A DNA stretch of 64,000 nt from CAYQTL01 sp964420405 (GTDB taxonomy: Bacteria > Acidobacteriota > Thermoanaerobaculia > Thermoanaerobaculales > Sulfomarinibacteraceae): positions 1 through 64,000 of the forward strand of contig CAYQTL010000018.1 of the NCBI GenBank assembly GCA_964420405.1, written 5' to 3'. Shown piece after piece: positions 57,493 through 64,000 of this stretch (positions are counted from its first letter, which is position 1; every line of letters starts with the position of its first letter). The notes beneath the pieces are model-generated. The model saw only the letters and a program-made list of their open reading frames with translations, did no database searches and had not been told where the DNA came from. Both the position numbers and the translations under genes were made by a program.

Positions 57493-58721
57493 CCGCCGGT
57501 CGTCTGCTGCCGCTGGTCCTCGCGCTGGCAGCGGTCGCCGCCGCCGCTGACCGGAGCTGGGAGAACCCCGTCTTCGACACCGTGCCGGAGGCCGTCGCCG
57601 CGGCCCGCACGAGGGTGCAGACGCCCGGCGGCCCGGGCCCGGGCGCCGAGCGCCTGTTCGTCGAGCTCACCCTGGCCGAGGGCGATCTCGCCCCCTCCCA
57701 CACGCCCGCCGGGATCCGCCGCGACGTCGTCGGCGACCTGCTGGTGACCTACCCGGCAGCGTTCGGACGCGACGAGGTGCAGCGGCGCACCGTCGAGCGG
57801 TTCCTCGCCGCGGTGCCGGAGCAGCGCCGGGTGCTCGAGCGGCGGCTCGCGCGCTTCGGATACCCCGGGCTCGACGGGCTCCTCTACCTCCGGCTGGTCG
57901 ACACCGTCGACGCCTTCGCCGGCCTCGGCCGCGCCTCGAGCGATCGGATGAGCCGCGTCGGCGGCGTCACCTACTACTGCCGGTACGTCGTGCTGCCGCT
58001 GTCGTACGTCGCCAGCGCCGATCTCGACGAGCTCCGGCGGTCCGCGCTCCGCAACCCGTCCCTCGACGTGTCTTCGACCCTCCGGCGCTGGCAGGCCGAG
58101 TCGTTCGCGAGCCTCGTCAACACCTTCCGCCACGAGCTCGTCCATGTCCACACCAACAGCGCGCTCGACGTGCCGCGCTACTCCGACCGCACCGCCTACC
58201 CGACCTGGTTCCACGAGGGCGCCGCCACCTACCTGGCGGGGGACCCCCACGCCGGGTTGAGCGCCGCCTACCGGGACTACCAGAACCTGTTCTTCTACCT
58301 GGTCCAGCGGCACGGGGTGCCGCGGCTGCAGCGGTTCTTCGCCGAGGTCCTCGACGGCCGCGCCGTCCAGCCGGTGCTCGCCGACGTCTACGGCCTCGCG
58401 GGCTCGGACGAGCTATCCGCCCGGAGCGCGCGCTGGCACCGGGTCAGGGAGGTCGTGAAGACCGGCTTCTGGATCGCCGCTCTGGCTCTCGTCGCCGCCA
58501 CGTTCCGCGGCCCCGACCTGCCCTACGTCGGCATCCTCCAGCTGCTTCTGGCCGTCGCGCTCGGGCTCGCGGTCGCCACCGGGCTCGCCGAGCACCTGTA
58601 CGGTCTGCACGGCCCCGGCGTCGTGCTCGCCGTCAAGGTCGGGCTCGGCGTCGTCGCCATCGCCGTCGCCGTTCTCGGCCTGCGCCGCATCCGCCGTCAT
58701 GCGACGACCGGGACGGCGTAG
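57489..58721 (+). CDS. Gluzincin-type (peptidase MA-like) membrane metallopeptidase
   Basis: A 410-residue exported, membrane-anchored protein. Signal peptide (MTAGRLLPLVLALAAVAAA), a helical domain, then FRHELVHVHTNSAL with the zinc motif HELVH and, 30 residues later, WFHEGAATYLA supplying the third ligand Glu; this spacing is typical of peptidase-MA-like gluzincins. Three C-terminal membrane helices follow (about 325-400). Its GTG start overlaps the previous gene, so the two membrane proteins are coupled and probably functionally linked. The substrate is unknown. Confidence 0.78.
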   Translation: MTAGRLLPLVLALAAVAAAADRSWENPVFDTVPEAVAAARTRVQTPGGPGPGAERLFVELTLAEGDLAPSHTPAGIRRDVVGDLLVTYPAAFGRDEVQRRTVERFLAAVPEQRRVLERRLARFGYPGLDGLLYLRLVDTVDAFAGLGRASSDRMSRVGGVTYYCRYVVLPLSYVASADLDELRRSALRNPSLDVSSTLRRWQAESFASLVNTFRHELVHVHTNSALDVPRYSDRTAYPTWFHEGAATYLAGDPHAGLSAAYRDYQNLFFYLVQRHGVPRLQRFFAEVLDGRAVQPVLADVYGLAGSDELSARSARWHRVREVVKTGFWIAALALVAATFRGPDLPYVGILQLLLAVALGLAVATGLAEHLYGLHGPGVVLAVKVGLGVVAIAVAVLGLRRIRRHATTGTA

Positions 58722-58726
58722 CCGGG

Positions 58727-58746
58727 CGGACGGGTCCTCCCGTCCG
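58727..58746 (+). terminator. Hairpin after metallopeptidase gene
   Basis: A perfect 8-bp stem (CGGACGGG/CCCGTCCG, 4-nt loop), 5 bp after the stop codon. No T-run. Confidence 0.45.
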
Positions 58747-58872
58747 AGGTCGGGCACGTCCTGCTGAACGACGGCGACGACCTCGACCGGATCGCCGTCC
58801 CGAGGCTGCTGCCGATGGCCCGCGGGTTGGAGGTGGATTGCCTCCGGCGTCCGAGGCGCGCACACTCCGCCG

Positions 58873-60090
58873 GTGGACTGGGTCGTGGTGGCCGTGTTCG
58901 CCGGCGTGTACGCCGGGATGGTCGCCGGCCGGGTGCCCGGCCTCGCCCTCGACCGGACCGGCATCGCGCTGCTCGGCGCGATCCTGCTGCTCGCCGCCGG
59001 CAGGATCTCCCCCGAGGCTGCATGGGCGGCGATCGACGTGCCGACCGTGGCCCTCCTGTTCGGCCTCATGGTGGTGTCGGCGCAGCTGCGGCTCGGTGGA
59101 TTCTACTCGCGGGTGACCCTCCGGGTCGCCGGGTGGGAGGTGTCGCCGCCCGTGCTGCTGGCCGGGGTGGTGGCGGTCGCCGCCGGCCTGTCGGCGGTGC
59201 TCGCCAACGACGTCGTGTGCCTCGCCATGGCTCCGCTGCTCGCGGTCGGCTGCCTGCGGCGCGGCCTCGAGCCGCTGCCGTTCCTGCTCGCCCTCGCCTG
59301 CGCCGCCAACGTCGGCTCCGCCGCGACCCTGATCGGCAACCCCCAGAACATGCTGATCGGCCAGCGGCTCGGGCTCTCCTTCGCCGGCTACCTCGCGGAC
59401 GGGCTGCCGGTCGCCGTCGGCGGGTCGCTCGTGGTCTGGGCCACCGTCGCCGCCCTGACCAGGGGGCGGTGGCACACCGTGGCCCGCGAGCTCGCCGTCG
59501 AGGCGCCGCCGCTCGACCGCTGGCAGACCGGCAAGGGGCTCGCGGTGCTCGCCGCCGTGGTGGCGGCCTTCCTGCTCGCCCCGTGGCCGCGGGAGGTGGT
59601 CGCCCTGGCCGCGGCCGGGGTGCTGCTCGCCAGCCGTCGGATGCGGTCGCGGGACGTGCTCGGGCTGGTGGACTGGCAGCTGCTGGTGCTGTTCTGCGGG
59701 CTGTTCGTGGTCCACGGGGCGGTCGACACCTCCGGGATGCTCCGGCATGCCACCGGGGCGCTCGCCGCGGCGGGCGTCGACCTCGCGAGCCCGGCGTGGC
59801 TGTTCGCGGCCGCGGTCGTGCTGTCCAACATGGTGTCCAACGTGCCCGCCGTGATGCTGCTGCTGCCATCGGCGGCCGGACCGGACGCCGGTCCGGTGCT
59901 CGCGATCGCCTCCACGCTCGCCGGCAACCTGCTGCTGGTCGGCAGCATCGCCAACCTGATCGTCGCCGACCAGGCCGAGCGGCTCGGGATCCGGATCTCC
60001 TGGCGGGACCACGCCCGGGTCGGCCTGCCGGTGACCGGCGCCACCCTGGCGTTCGCCGCCGCCTGGCTCGCGCTGCGGGCGGCGTGGTGA
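58873..60090 (+). CDS. ArsB/NhaD/CitM-superfamily anion permease
   Basis: A 405-residue polytopic protein of the ion-transporter (IT) superfamily: duplicated hairpin motifs VLANDVVCLAMAPLLAVGC with GSAATLIGNPQNMLIG in the first half and LSNMVSNVPAVMLLLPSA with STLAGNLLLVGSIANLIVADQAE in the second. About ten helices are visible. The specificity (arsenite, sulfate, dicarboxylate or sodium) cannot be read. GTG start at 58873. It is convergent with the lipoprotein gene at 60.3 kb, with 255 bp of non-coding DNA between in which I see nothing. Confidence 0.82.
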   Translation: MDWVVVAVFAGVYAGMVAGRVPGLALDRTGIALLGAILLLAAGRISPEAAWAAIDVPTVALLFGLMVVSAQLRLGGFYSRVTLRVAGWEVSPPVLLAGVVAVAAGLSAVLANDVVCLAMAPLLAVGCLRRGLEPLPFLLALACAANVGSAATLIGNPQNMLIGQRLGLSFAGYLADGLPVAVGGSLVVWATVAALTRGRWHTVARELAVEAPPLDRWQTGKGLAVLAAVVAAFLLAPWPREVVALAAAGVLLASRRMRSRDVLGLVDWQLLVLFCGLFVVHGAVDTSGMLRHATGALAAAGVDLASPAWLFAAAVVLSNMVSNVPAVMLLLPSAAGPDAGPVLAIASTLAGNLLLVGSIANLIVADQAERLGIRISWRDHARVGLPVTGATLAFAAAWLALRAAW

Positions 60091-60345
60091 CCTGGCGCGA
60101 CCCGGCATCGCCGGCGTCGGCGTGGCCGTCGCCGTCCCGAGGATGCTCCGGGCGGCGATGGTGAGCGTGCGCGCCATGCCCTTCGAGGCGCCGCCGGGCC
60201 GGCGCTCCGCAGCCTGCGTCAGCCCGAACCTGTCCGGCAGATCGCGGGCGCGTGCCTGCCGCGGTCGCGGACCTCGTCCACCGGCTCGGCCGCCGTCACG
60301 CGCGGCCCTGCGGCCTCTGGCGGCGGTCGCCGGCCGGCCGGCCTG

Positions 60346-61122
60346 TCACCGGGATCCTCCGGCAGGAAGCCTGAGCACGGCGCCGGCCGCCAGCCCGAAC
60401 CGCTCGAGGTGGCCGGTGACGCGGGACCCCGCTCCCTCGTCCTGCCAGACCAGGTGCGCGTGGACGCTGGTCGCAGGGTGGGTCAGCTCGCCGACCGAGC
60501 CGGCGGCGTAGACCCCCGCGACGATACCCGCCAACGCGCCGGCTTCGAGCTCGAACGGCCTCTCGTCCGCCGCCAACGTGAGCTTCCTCATCCGCGCGTG
60601 CAGCGGGCAGGCGCCGTTGATGACGTGCAGCCGCACGTCGGTGACCGTACCCTCGACGACGAACAGGAACGGTGCTCCGGGATCGAGGCCGGCGACCTCC
60701 GCGGTCGATGCGACCCAGGCGTCGAGATCATCCGGGGCGACCGCCGCCGCCACCGCGACGTCCGTCCACTCCGGGACCGACCCGCCGACGAGCAGCGTCG
60801 CCTGGACCCCGGCCGGCGAGCGGGGCTCGACGCTTCCGTCCCGCGCGACGCCGGCGACGACGGCTGCGGAGTCGACGATCGTGATCTCCCCGCGGAGCCC
60901 TTCGACGGCGCCCACGCCGTAGACGTGCGGCCGGTCCAGGACCTCGGCCAGCGCGACCCGCCCCTGGTGCTGCTGCCGGCCGATGGTCTCGTGCATCCCA
61001 CCGTAGCGCAGCAGCTCGGAGGGGGGCGCCTGCGGCGTGCCCTGGCAGCCCGTCACGGCCGTCATCACCAGCGCCACCAGAGCGACCTTCGCGACCAGGG
61101 CGAGATGTGTCGGGTCCCTCAC
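60346..61122 (-). CDS. Lipoprotein resembling alpha-acetolactate decarboxylase
   Basis: A 258-residue lipoprotein (lipobox VTGC near residue 23). The body resembles the BudA/acetolactate decarboxylase fold: RYGGMHETIGRQQHQGRVALAEVL, VYGVGAVEGLRGEITIVDS, FLFVVEGTVTDVRLHVINGACP and a C-terminal SVHAHLVWQDEGAGSRVTGHLERF. The HxH-type zinc ligands of BudA are only partly matched (HAH). Export as a lipoprotein is unusual for the family, so the function is uncertain. GTG start with AAGGAG upstream, overlapping a small upstream frame by four bases. Confidence 0.65.
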   Translation of the reverse strand: MRDPTHLALVAKVALVALVMTAVTGCQGTPQAPPSELLRYGGMHETIGRQQHQGRVALAEVLDRPHVYGVGAVEGLRGEITIVDSAAVVAGVARDGSVEPRSPAGVQATLLVGGSVPEWTDVAVAAAVAPDDLDAWVASTAEVAGLDPGAPFLFVVEGTVTDVRLHVINGACPLHARMRKLTLAADERPFELEAGALAGIVAGVYAAGSVGELTHPATSVHAHLVWQDEGAGSRVTGHLERFGLAAGAVLRLPAGGSR

Positions 61123-61241
61123 AGGACGACTCCTTCCTCCTCGGGCGACGGCGAACGGGCCGCATCCGGCCCCGCTGCGGACCGCCGCGACCGTACCACG
61201 TACACGCACGGCATCAGGAGCAGGGCGACCGGAATCTCCAT
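61119..61241 (-). CDS. Possible small membrane protein upstream of lipoprotein
   Basis: A 40-codon frame MEIPVALLLMPCVYVVRSRR with an acidic tail, ending in a GTGA overlap with the lipoprotein start. One hydrophobic helix is visible. The same frame is open for another 85 codons upstream with no recognisable sequence, and no ribosome binding site is clear. It may be a real small protein or chance. Confidence 0.3.
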   Translation of the reverse strand: MEIPVALLLMPCVYVVRSRRSAAGPDAARSPSPEEEGVVL

Positions 61242-61610
61242 CGCGAGGCTGCCGAGCCCCGACTCAAGGCCCCGGTGGGCGACCCGGGATCCTCCGGTCG
61301 ACGCCGTTGTGGTGCCCGATCCGAGTACGCCCCGTTCGCCGGTGTCGCTTCGCGGCTGCGGTCGAGCACGCCGCTCCCCGCTGCGCGGCGCGTCCGTGCG
61401 TGGGGGGACCTTTCGGTCATACATGGGATTGGGTATCGCGTGCGGCGGAGCTGACATGGCGATCCGGCTGGTTCCGAAGTCGATCATCCTGTTCATCGCC
61501 GCGAGGCTGTGCGAGATCGGCGGCGGCTACGTGGTCGCCGCCGCCGACCTCGACGGTCACGGGGATGCCCGGCGCCCACCTGGAGCCGCCCGTGACCCGG
61601 GCTCACCGGT
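61242..61610. other. 369-bp gap with YnfA fragment
   Basis: Apart from the YnfA-like remnant I see no gene, repeat or strong promoter. Confidence 0.4.
61456..61536 (+). pseudogene. Fragment of a YnfA/UPF0060 membrane protein gene
   Basis: From the ATG at 61456 (GCGGAGC upstream) the frame reads MAIRLVPKSIILFIAARLCE then IGGGYVV. This matches the N-terminus of UPF0060/YnfA (xxLFxLAxLCEIGGGYLVW). After about 27 residues the similarity stops and the frame runs into antisense of the DksA-like gene. The family is about 105-110 residues with four helices, so only the first helix remains. This is a truncated remnant, probably left by a deletion. Confidence 0.55.
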
Positions 61611-61967
61611 TCACTCGCTTTCGAACGCCTCCTGGCAGGCGAGGCAGAAGGGCACCTCCGGGTGCGCGTCGAGACGGGCGACGTCGATGGCGCCCCTGCA
61701 GCTCCGGCAGGTTCCGTAGGTCCCCTCGTCCAGGGCGGCGATCGCCACCTTCACCCGCTCGCGGCGGATCTCGAGCTGGCGGCGGTTGAGCTGGGCCATC
61801 CCCTGCATCTGCATGGCGTCCATCCGCGACAGGCGACCGATCGACAGGCCGAGGTCGACGGGTCGCACGTCACCCCTGGTGCTGTCGAGCAGCTCGTCGA
61901 TTGCGCGTCGCTCCTGCTCCAGCCGCCGGCGGCACGTCGCCAGCTGCCCATCGGTCATCCGCGGCAT
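61611..61967 (-). CDS. DksA-like zinc-finger protein, paralogue B
   Basis: A 118-residue protein with helical N-terminus and C4 finger (CRSCRGAI, then CLACQEAF). It shares the block RPVDLGLSIGRLSRMDAMQM with paralogue A at 55 kb; the two are recent duplicates or a conserved subfamily distinct from DksA. ATG 61965-61967 has GGGGGAGGG upstream and was preferred to two earlier in-frame starts. No operon partner. It is probably an RNA-polymerase-associated regulator. Confidence 0.8.
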   Translation of the reverse strand: MPRMTDGQLATCRRRLEQERRAIDELLDSTRGDVRPVDLGLSIGRLSRMDAMQMQGMAQLNRRQLEIRRERVKVAIAALDEGTYGTCRSCRGAIDVARLDAHPEVPFCLACQEAFESE

Positions 61968-62424
61968 GGCGAGCCCTCCCCCACCGGCAACAGGCGGATC
62001 CGCGGTCGCCATTTCGAGCCTCTCGACCGGCGCGAGGCGCGACCTCGTGTGCACTCGGGGCGCCGGGTGCCACCATGCGCCGGAGGATGAGCACCTCGAG
62101 ACCCGTTCCGCGCCGACGCCTGCGCCTGGGTGCTGCCGCCTGCCGGCTGGCGTATCGGACGGTCGTCGTCCTGGCGCTGGCCGCCTGGCCCGCCACGGCG
62201 GCGCCGGCCGGCGACGCCTTCGACGGCTCGGGGCCGGGCCTCTCTCGCCTCGCGGCGCCGCGTACCGCGGTCGACGTTCCCGGCGAGCCGGCGCGCAGCG
62301 CGCTCACCGGCGGCCGGGGCGCCGGCTCGCCGTCCTCCTTCGCAGGCCCGAAGGTCGCGGAGCCGGCCGGAGGGACGTCTCCGGTCGTCTCGAGCATCCA
62401 CCCGCGCCGCGCCGGGGCGGGCGC
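61968..62424. other. 457-bp region without a firm gene
   Basis: It holds only the doubtful exported frame starting at 62075. No repeats or clear promoters seen. Confidence 0.4.
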
Positions 62425-62635
62425 TCACGCGAGGCGGGCGATACCGAGCAGGTACCGGCCGGCGACGAGCAGGATCACCGCCGCCAGCATCCACTTGATC
62501 GCCCGCGCGGGCAGCCGCTTCTGGAGGCGGGCGCCGCAGTACATCCCGGCGGCGCCGCCGAGGCCGAAGAGCAGGCCGAGCGCCCAGTCGGGCGCCACCG
62601 CGAGGTCGGGCCGCAGCGGCGCGATCGCCTGGTAG
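62075..62635 (+). CDS. Doubtful exported protein frame
   Basis: A 186-codon frame beginning MRRRMSTSRPVPRRRLRLGA, with a plausible signal peptide (YRTVVVLALAAWPATAAPA) and then low-complexity Ala/Arg/Gly sequence. The last 210 bp run antisense to the permease gene and look like shadow. No ribosome binding site. If real, the genuine part would end before 62425. Confidence 0.2.
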   Translation: MRRRMSTSRPVPRRRLRLGAAACRLAYRTVVVLALAAWPATAAPAGDAFDGSGPGLSRLAAPRTAVDVPGEPARSALTGGRGAGSPSSFAGPKVAEPAGGTSPVVSSIHPRRAGAGAHARRAIPSRYRPATSRITAASIHLIARAGSRFWRRAPQYIPAAPPRPKSRPSAQSGATARSGRSGAIAW

Positions 62636-63366
62636 AAGGCGACGCCGGCGACCGAGGTCACGAACGTCCCCATCAACGCCGCTCCCGCCACGGTGTAGAC
62701 CGGCAGCCCCAGCACGGCGACGAAGAACGGCGCGACGATCGCGCCGCCGCCGATGCCGTAGATCCCTCCCACCACGCCCACCGCGAGGCTCAGCAGGAAC
62801 ACCGTCGCGGTCGGGAACGCGAACGTCTCGCCGTAGAACGCGTACTCCACCCGGCGCAGGCCCGCCTCGACGACCCGTACCGGCCGGTTGCCGGAGCCGC
62901 CGGCCTCGTGCCGGCGCACCAGCTCCCGGAACCGCGCCTCGGCCGTGGCTGCCCCGCCCGCCGCGCTGCGGCCGAGCAGGTCCCGCACCAGGCGGATGCC
63001 GATCCAGGCGAGCACGGCCCCGGCGAACACCTTGAACGCCGTCGGGTCGGGCAGCAGCCACACCCGCACCACCGCCCCCGCGAGCACGCCCGGAAGCGTG
63101 CCCGCCACCACGACCCAGGTCAGCGGCCACACCATCCGGCCCTCCCGTACGTAGCGGAGCACACCGGAGGGGATCGCGATCACGTTGAACAGCTGGTTGG
63201 TGGCGCTCACCGCCGGACTCGTGAACCCGAGCACGCTCATCTGGAACGGAAGCAGCAGGAACGCCCCCGACACCCCGCCGGTGGACGTCACCAGCGACAC
63301 CGCGAACGCCACCAGCGGCGGGACCCACCACGCGACCTCGACCCCCGACACCGGGAAGGACGTCAT
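62425..63366 (-). CDS. TSUP-family (TauE/SafE) permease
   Basis: A 313-residue membrane protein with two homologous halves, each starting with a glycine-rich TSUP motif: VSLVTSTGGVSGAFLLLPFQ near residue 18 and GVVGGIYGIGGGAIVAPFFV near residue 185. About eight helices are visible. TSUP proteins export sulfite, sulfoacetate or similar organic anions; the substrate here is unknown. A hydrophilic loop (residues about 130-165) separates the halves. ATG 63364-63366 was chosen at the first hydrophobic block. Confidence 0.85.
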   Translation of the reverse strand: MTSFPVSGVEVAWWVPPLVAFAVSLVTSTGGVSGAFLLLPFQMSVLGFTSPAVSATNQLFNVIAIPSGVLRYVREGRMVWPLTWVVVAGTLPGVLAGAVVRVWLLPDPTAFKVFAGAVLAWIGIRLVRDLLGRSAAGGAATAEARFRELVRRHEAGGSGNRPVRVVEAGLRRVEYAFYGETFAFPTATVFLLSLAVGVVGGIYGIGGGAIVAPFFVAVLGLPVYTVAGAALMGTFVTSVAGVAFYQAIAPLRPDLAVAPDWALGLLFGLGGAAGMYCGARLQKRLPARAIKWMLAAVILLVAGRYLLGIARLA

Positions 63367-63428
63367 GGTCGTCAATGTAACGCACGCCACACCCTGCACG
63401 GTCCGCACGCCGTGGCGCCGGCTCCCGT

Positions 63429-63448
63429 AGCGCCGGCTTCCAGCCGGC
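63429..63448. repeat. 20-nt hairpin repeat, copy 3 (inverted)
   Basis: AGCGCCGGCTTCCAGCCGGC equals the reverse complement of the 28881 copy, except for an A-to-G and a T-to-C change at paired stem positions. Confidence 0.55.
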
Positions 63449-63530
63449 AAGCATCCGTTCGAGGTCGGTGAAACGGCGGGAGTCGACCGGGTGGTGACGT
63501 CGCCGCCGGGCGCCGGGTCGCGGGGGGGCG

Positions 63531-64000
63531 TCAGCCCACCAGGCCGAAGCTGCGCAGGGTCTCGTAGACCCCGACGACGATGAAGACCACGCCCGTGACG
63601 CGGCGGGCCCACTTCTCGAACGTCCCCACCTTCTCGAACGCGCGACCGAGCCAGCTGACGCCGAAGGCGACGAGCACCGCGAACACGGCGACCGGTACCG
63701 CGGTGCCGAGGCCGTACACCGCCGGCAGCAGCAGCGGCGAGCGCTCGCTGACCGCCAGCGGCAGCAGCGAGCCGAAGAACAGCGCCGCCGACACCGGGCA
63801 GAACGCCATCGCGAACACCACCCCGAGAGGCAGCGCGCCCCAGATCCCCCACCGCTCCACCCGGCCCTGCATCGACGCGGCCAGCCGTCCGCCGCCGAGG
63901 TCGAAGCGGAGCACACCCAGCAGCATCAGGCCGACCACGATGAGCAACGGGCCGAGCGCCTTGTGGGCCGGCCCCTGCAGGAAGGCGGACACCTCCACCA
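63531..64000 (-). CDS. CcdA-like permease of the ArsG efflux type (partial)
   Basis: The C-terminal 155 or so residues of a polytopic protein; its start lies beyond the window. FLQGPAHKALGPLLIVVGLMLLGVLR, VFAMAFCPVSAALFFGSLLPLA and the closing FEKWARRVTGVVFIVVGVYETLR match the second half of CcdA/DsbD-like transporters annotated as ArsG-type aromatic arsenical efflux permeases. The single Cys in AFCPVS is the conserved one. Real substrate unknown. Confidence 0.72.
   Translation of the reverse strand, partial: VEVSAFLQGPAHKALGPLLIVVGLMLLGVLRFDLGGGRLAASMQGRVERWGIWGALPLGVVFAMAFCPVSAALFFGSLLPLAVSERSPLLLPAVYGLGTAVPVAVFAVLVAFGVSWLGRAFEKVGTFEKWARRVTGVVFIVVGVYETLRSFGLVG

Overview
The window is about 64 kb of very GC-rich DNA from a Gram-negative bacterium. 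The evidence for an outer membrane is two TonB-dependent receptors, several lipoproteins and Sec signal peptides. Gene content and style (long PAS-rich hybrid kinases, carboxypeptidase-like plug extensions on the receptors, CHRD and LVIVD proteins) suggest Acidobacteriota, perhaps a Thermoanaerobaculia-like lineage. No rRNA or clear marker gene in the window settles this, so it is a guess. I saw no tRNA, rRNA, CRISPR array or intact insertion sequence.

Layout. 0.2-5.0 kb: a housekeeping block on the minus strand, rplU-rpmA-obgE-nadD-rsfS-rlmH-dksA-like-holA. 5.1-9.2 kb: a translationally coupled KaiC-KaiB-hybrid histidine kinase operon without KaiA. 9.3-10.9 kb: ECF sigma factor, anti-sigma factor and a Spy-like periplasmic protein. 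10.9-19.2 kb: a lipid block (lipid kinase, PLD-family enzyme, GT4, GT21 and MGDG-synthase-like glycosyltransferases, PAP2 phosphatase) plus an LVIVD-repeat protein. 19.4-22.2 kb: a PiT phosphate permease and a PstS-type binding protein, separated by a 168-bp palindromic element. 22.4-28.7 kb: a periplasmic-binding lipoprotein, a TonB-domain protein, a TonB-dependent receptor and a beta-propeller phytase. 28.9-37.2 kb: one complete pstS-pstC-pstA-pstB-phoU-phoB-phoR operon. 37.4-40.1 kb: a Na/Pi cotransporter, a second PhoU and a third PstS-like protein. 40.1-50.1 kb: an M28 peptidase, a CHRD protein, a beta-helix protein, a second TonB receptor and a phosphodiesterase-family lipoprotein. 50.3-64 kb: a giant two-SBP hybrid kinase, two DksA-like paralogues, a HEPN-MNT toxin-antitoxin pair, membrane peptidase-like proteins and three anion/efflux permease-type proteins.

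The unifying theme is phosphate. Many promoters between 11.9 and 48 kb carry direct repeats of a CTTCAC/GTTCAC-type half-site at exactly 11-nt spacing. This matches the geometry of PhoB and Streptomyces PhoP boxes. They lie upstream of pstS, the Na/Pi cotransporter, pit, the second pstS, both TonB receptors, the beta-helix gene, GT4 and GT21, and in weaker form upstream of the PLD, PAP2 and lipid-kinase genes. The best reading is a chromosomal phosphorus-starvation island. It would combine high-affinity Pi uptake, phytate use through a dedicated outer-membrane receptor plus phytase, a second uncharacterised receptor/beta-helix/CHRD system, and a lipid-remodelling cassette (PLD, PAP2, MGD-like and other glycosyltransferases) resembling the plant phospholipid-to-glycolipid pathway.

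Intergenic DNA holds at least four repeat families: the 168-bp palindrome, elements bounded by inverted (GATCCC)n hexamer tracts, a CATCCTGAGCGAGCGGAGCG-type repeat, and a 20-nt hairpin repeat whose copies show compensatory base changes.
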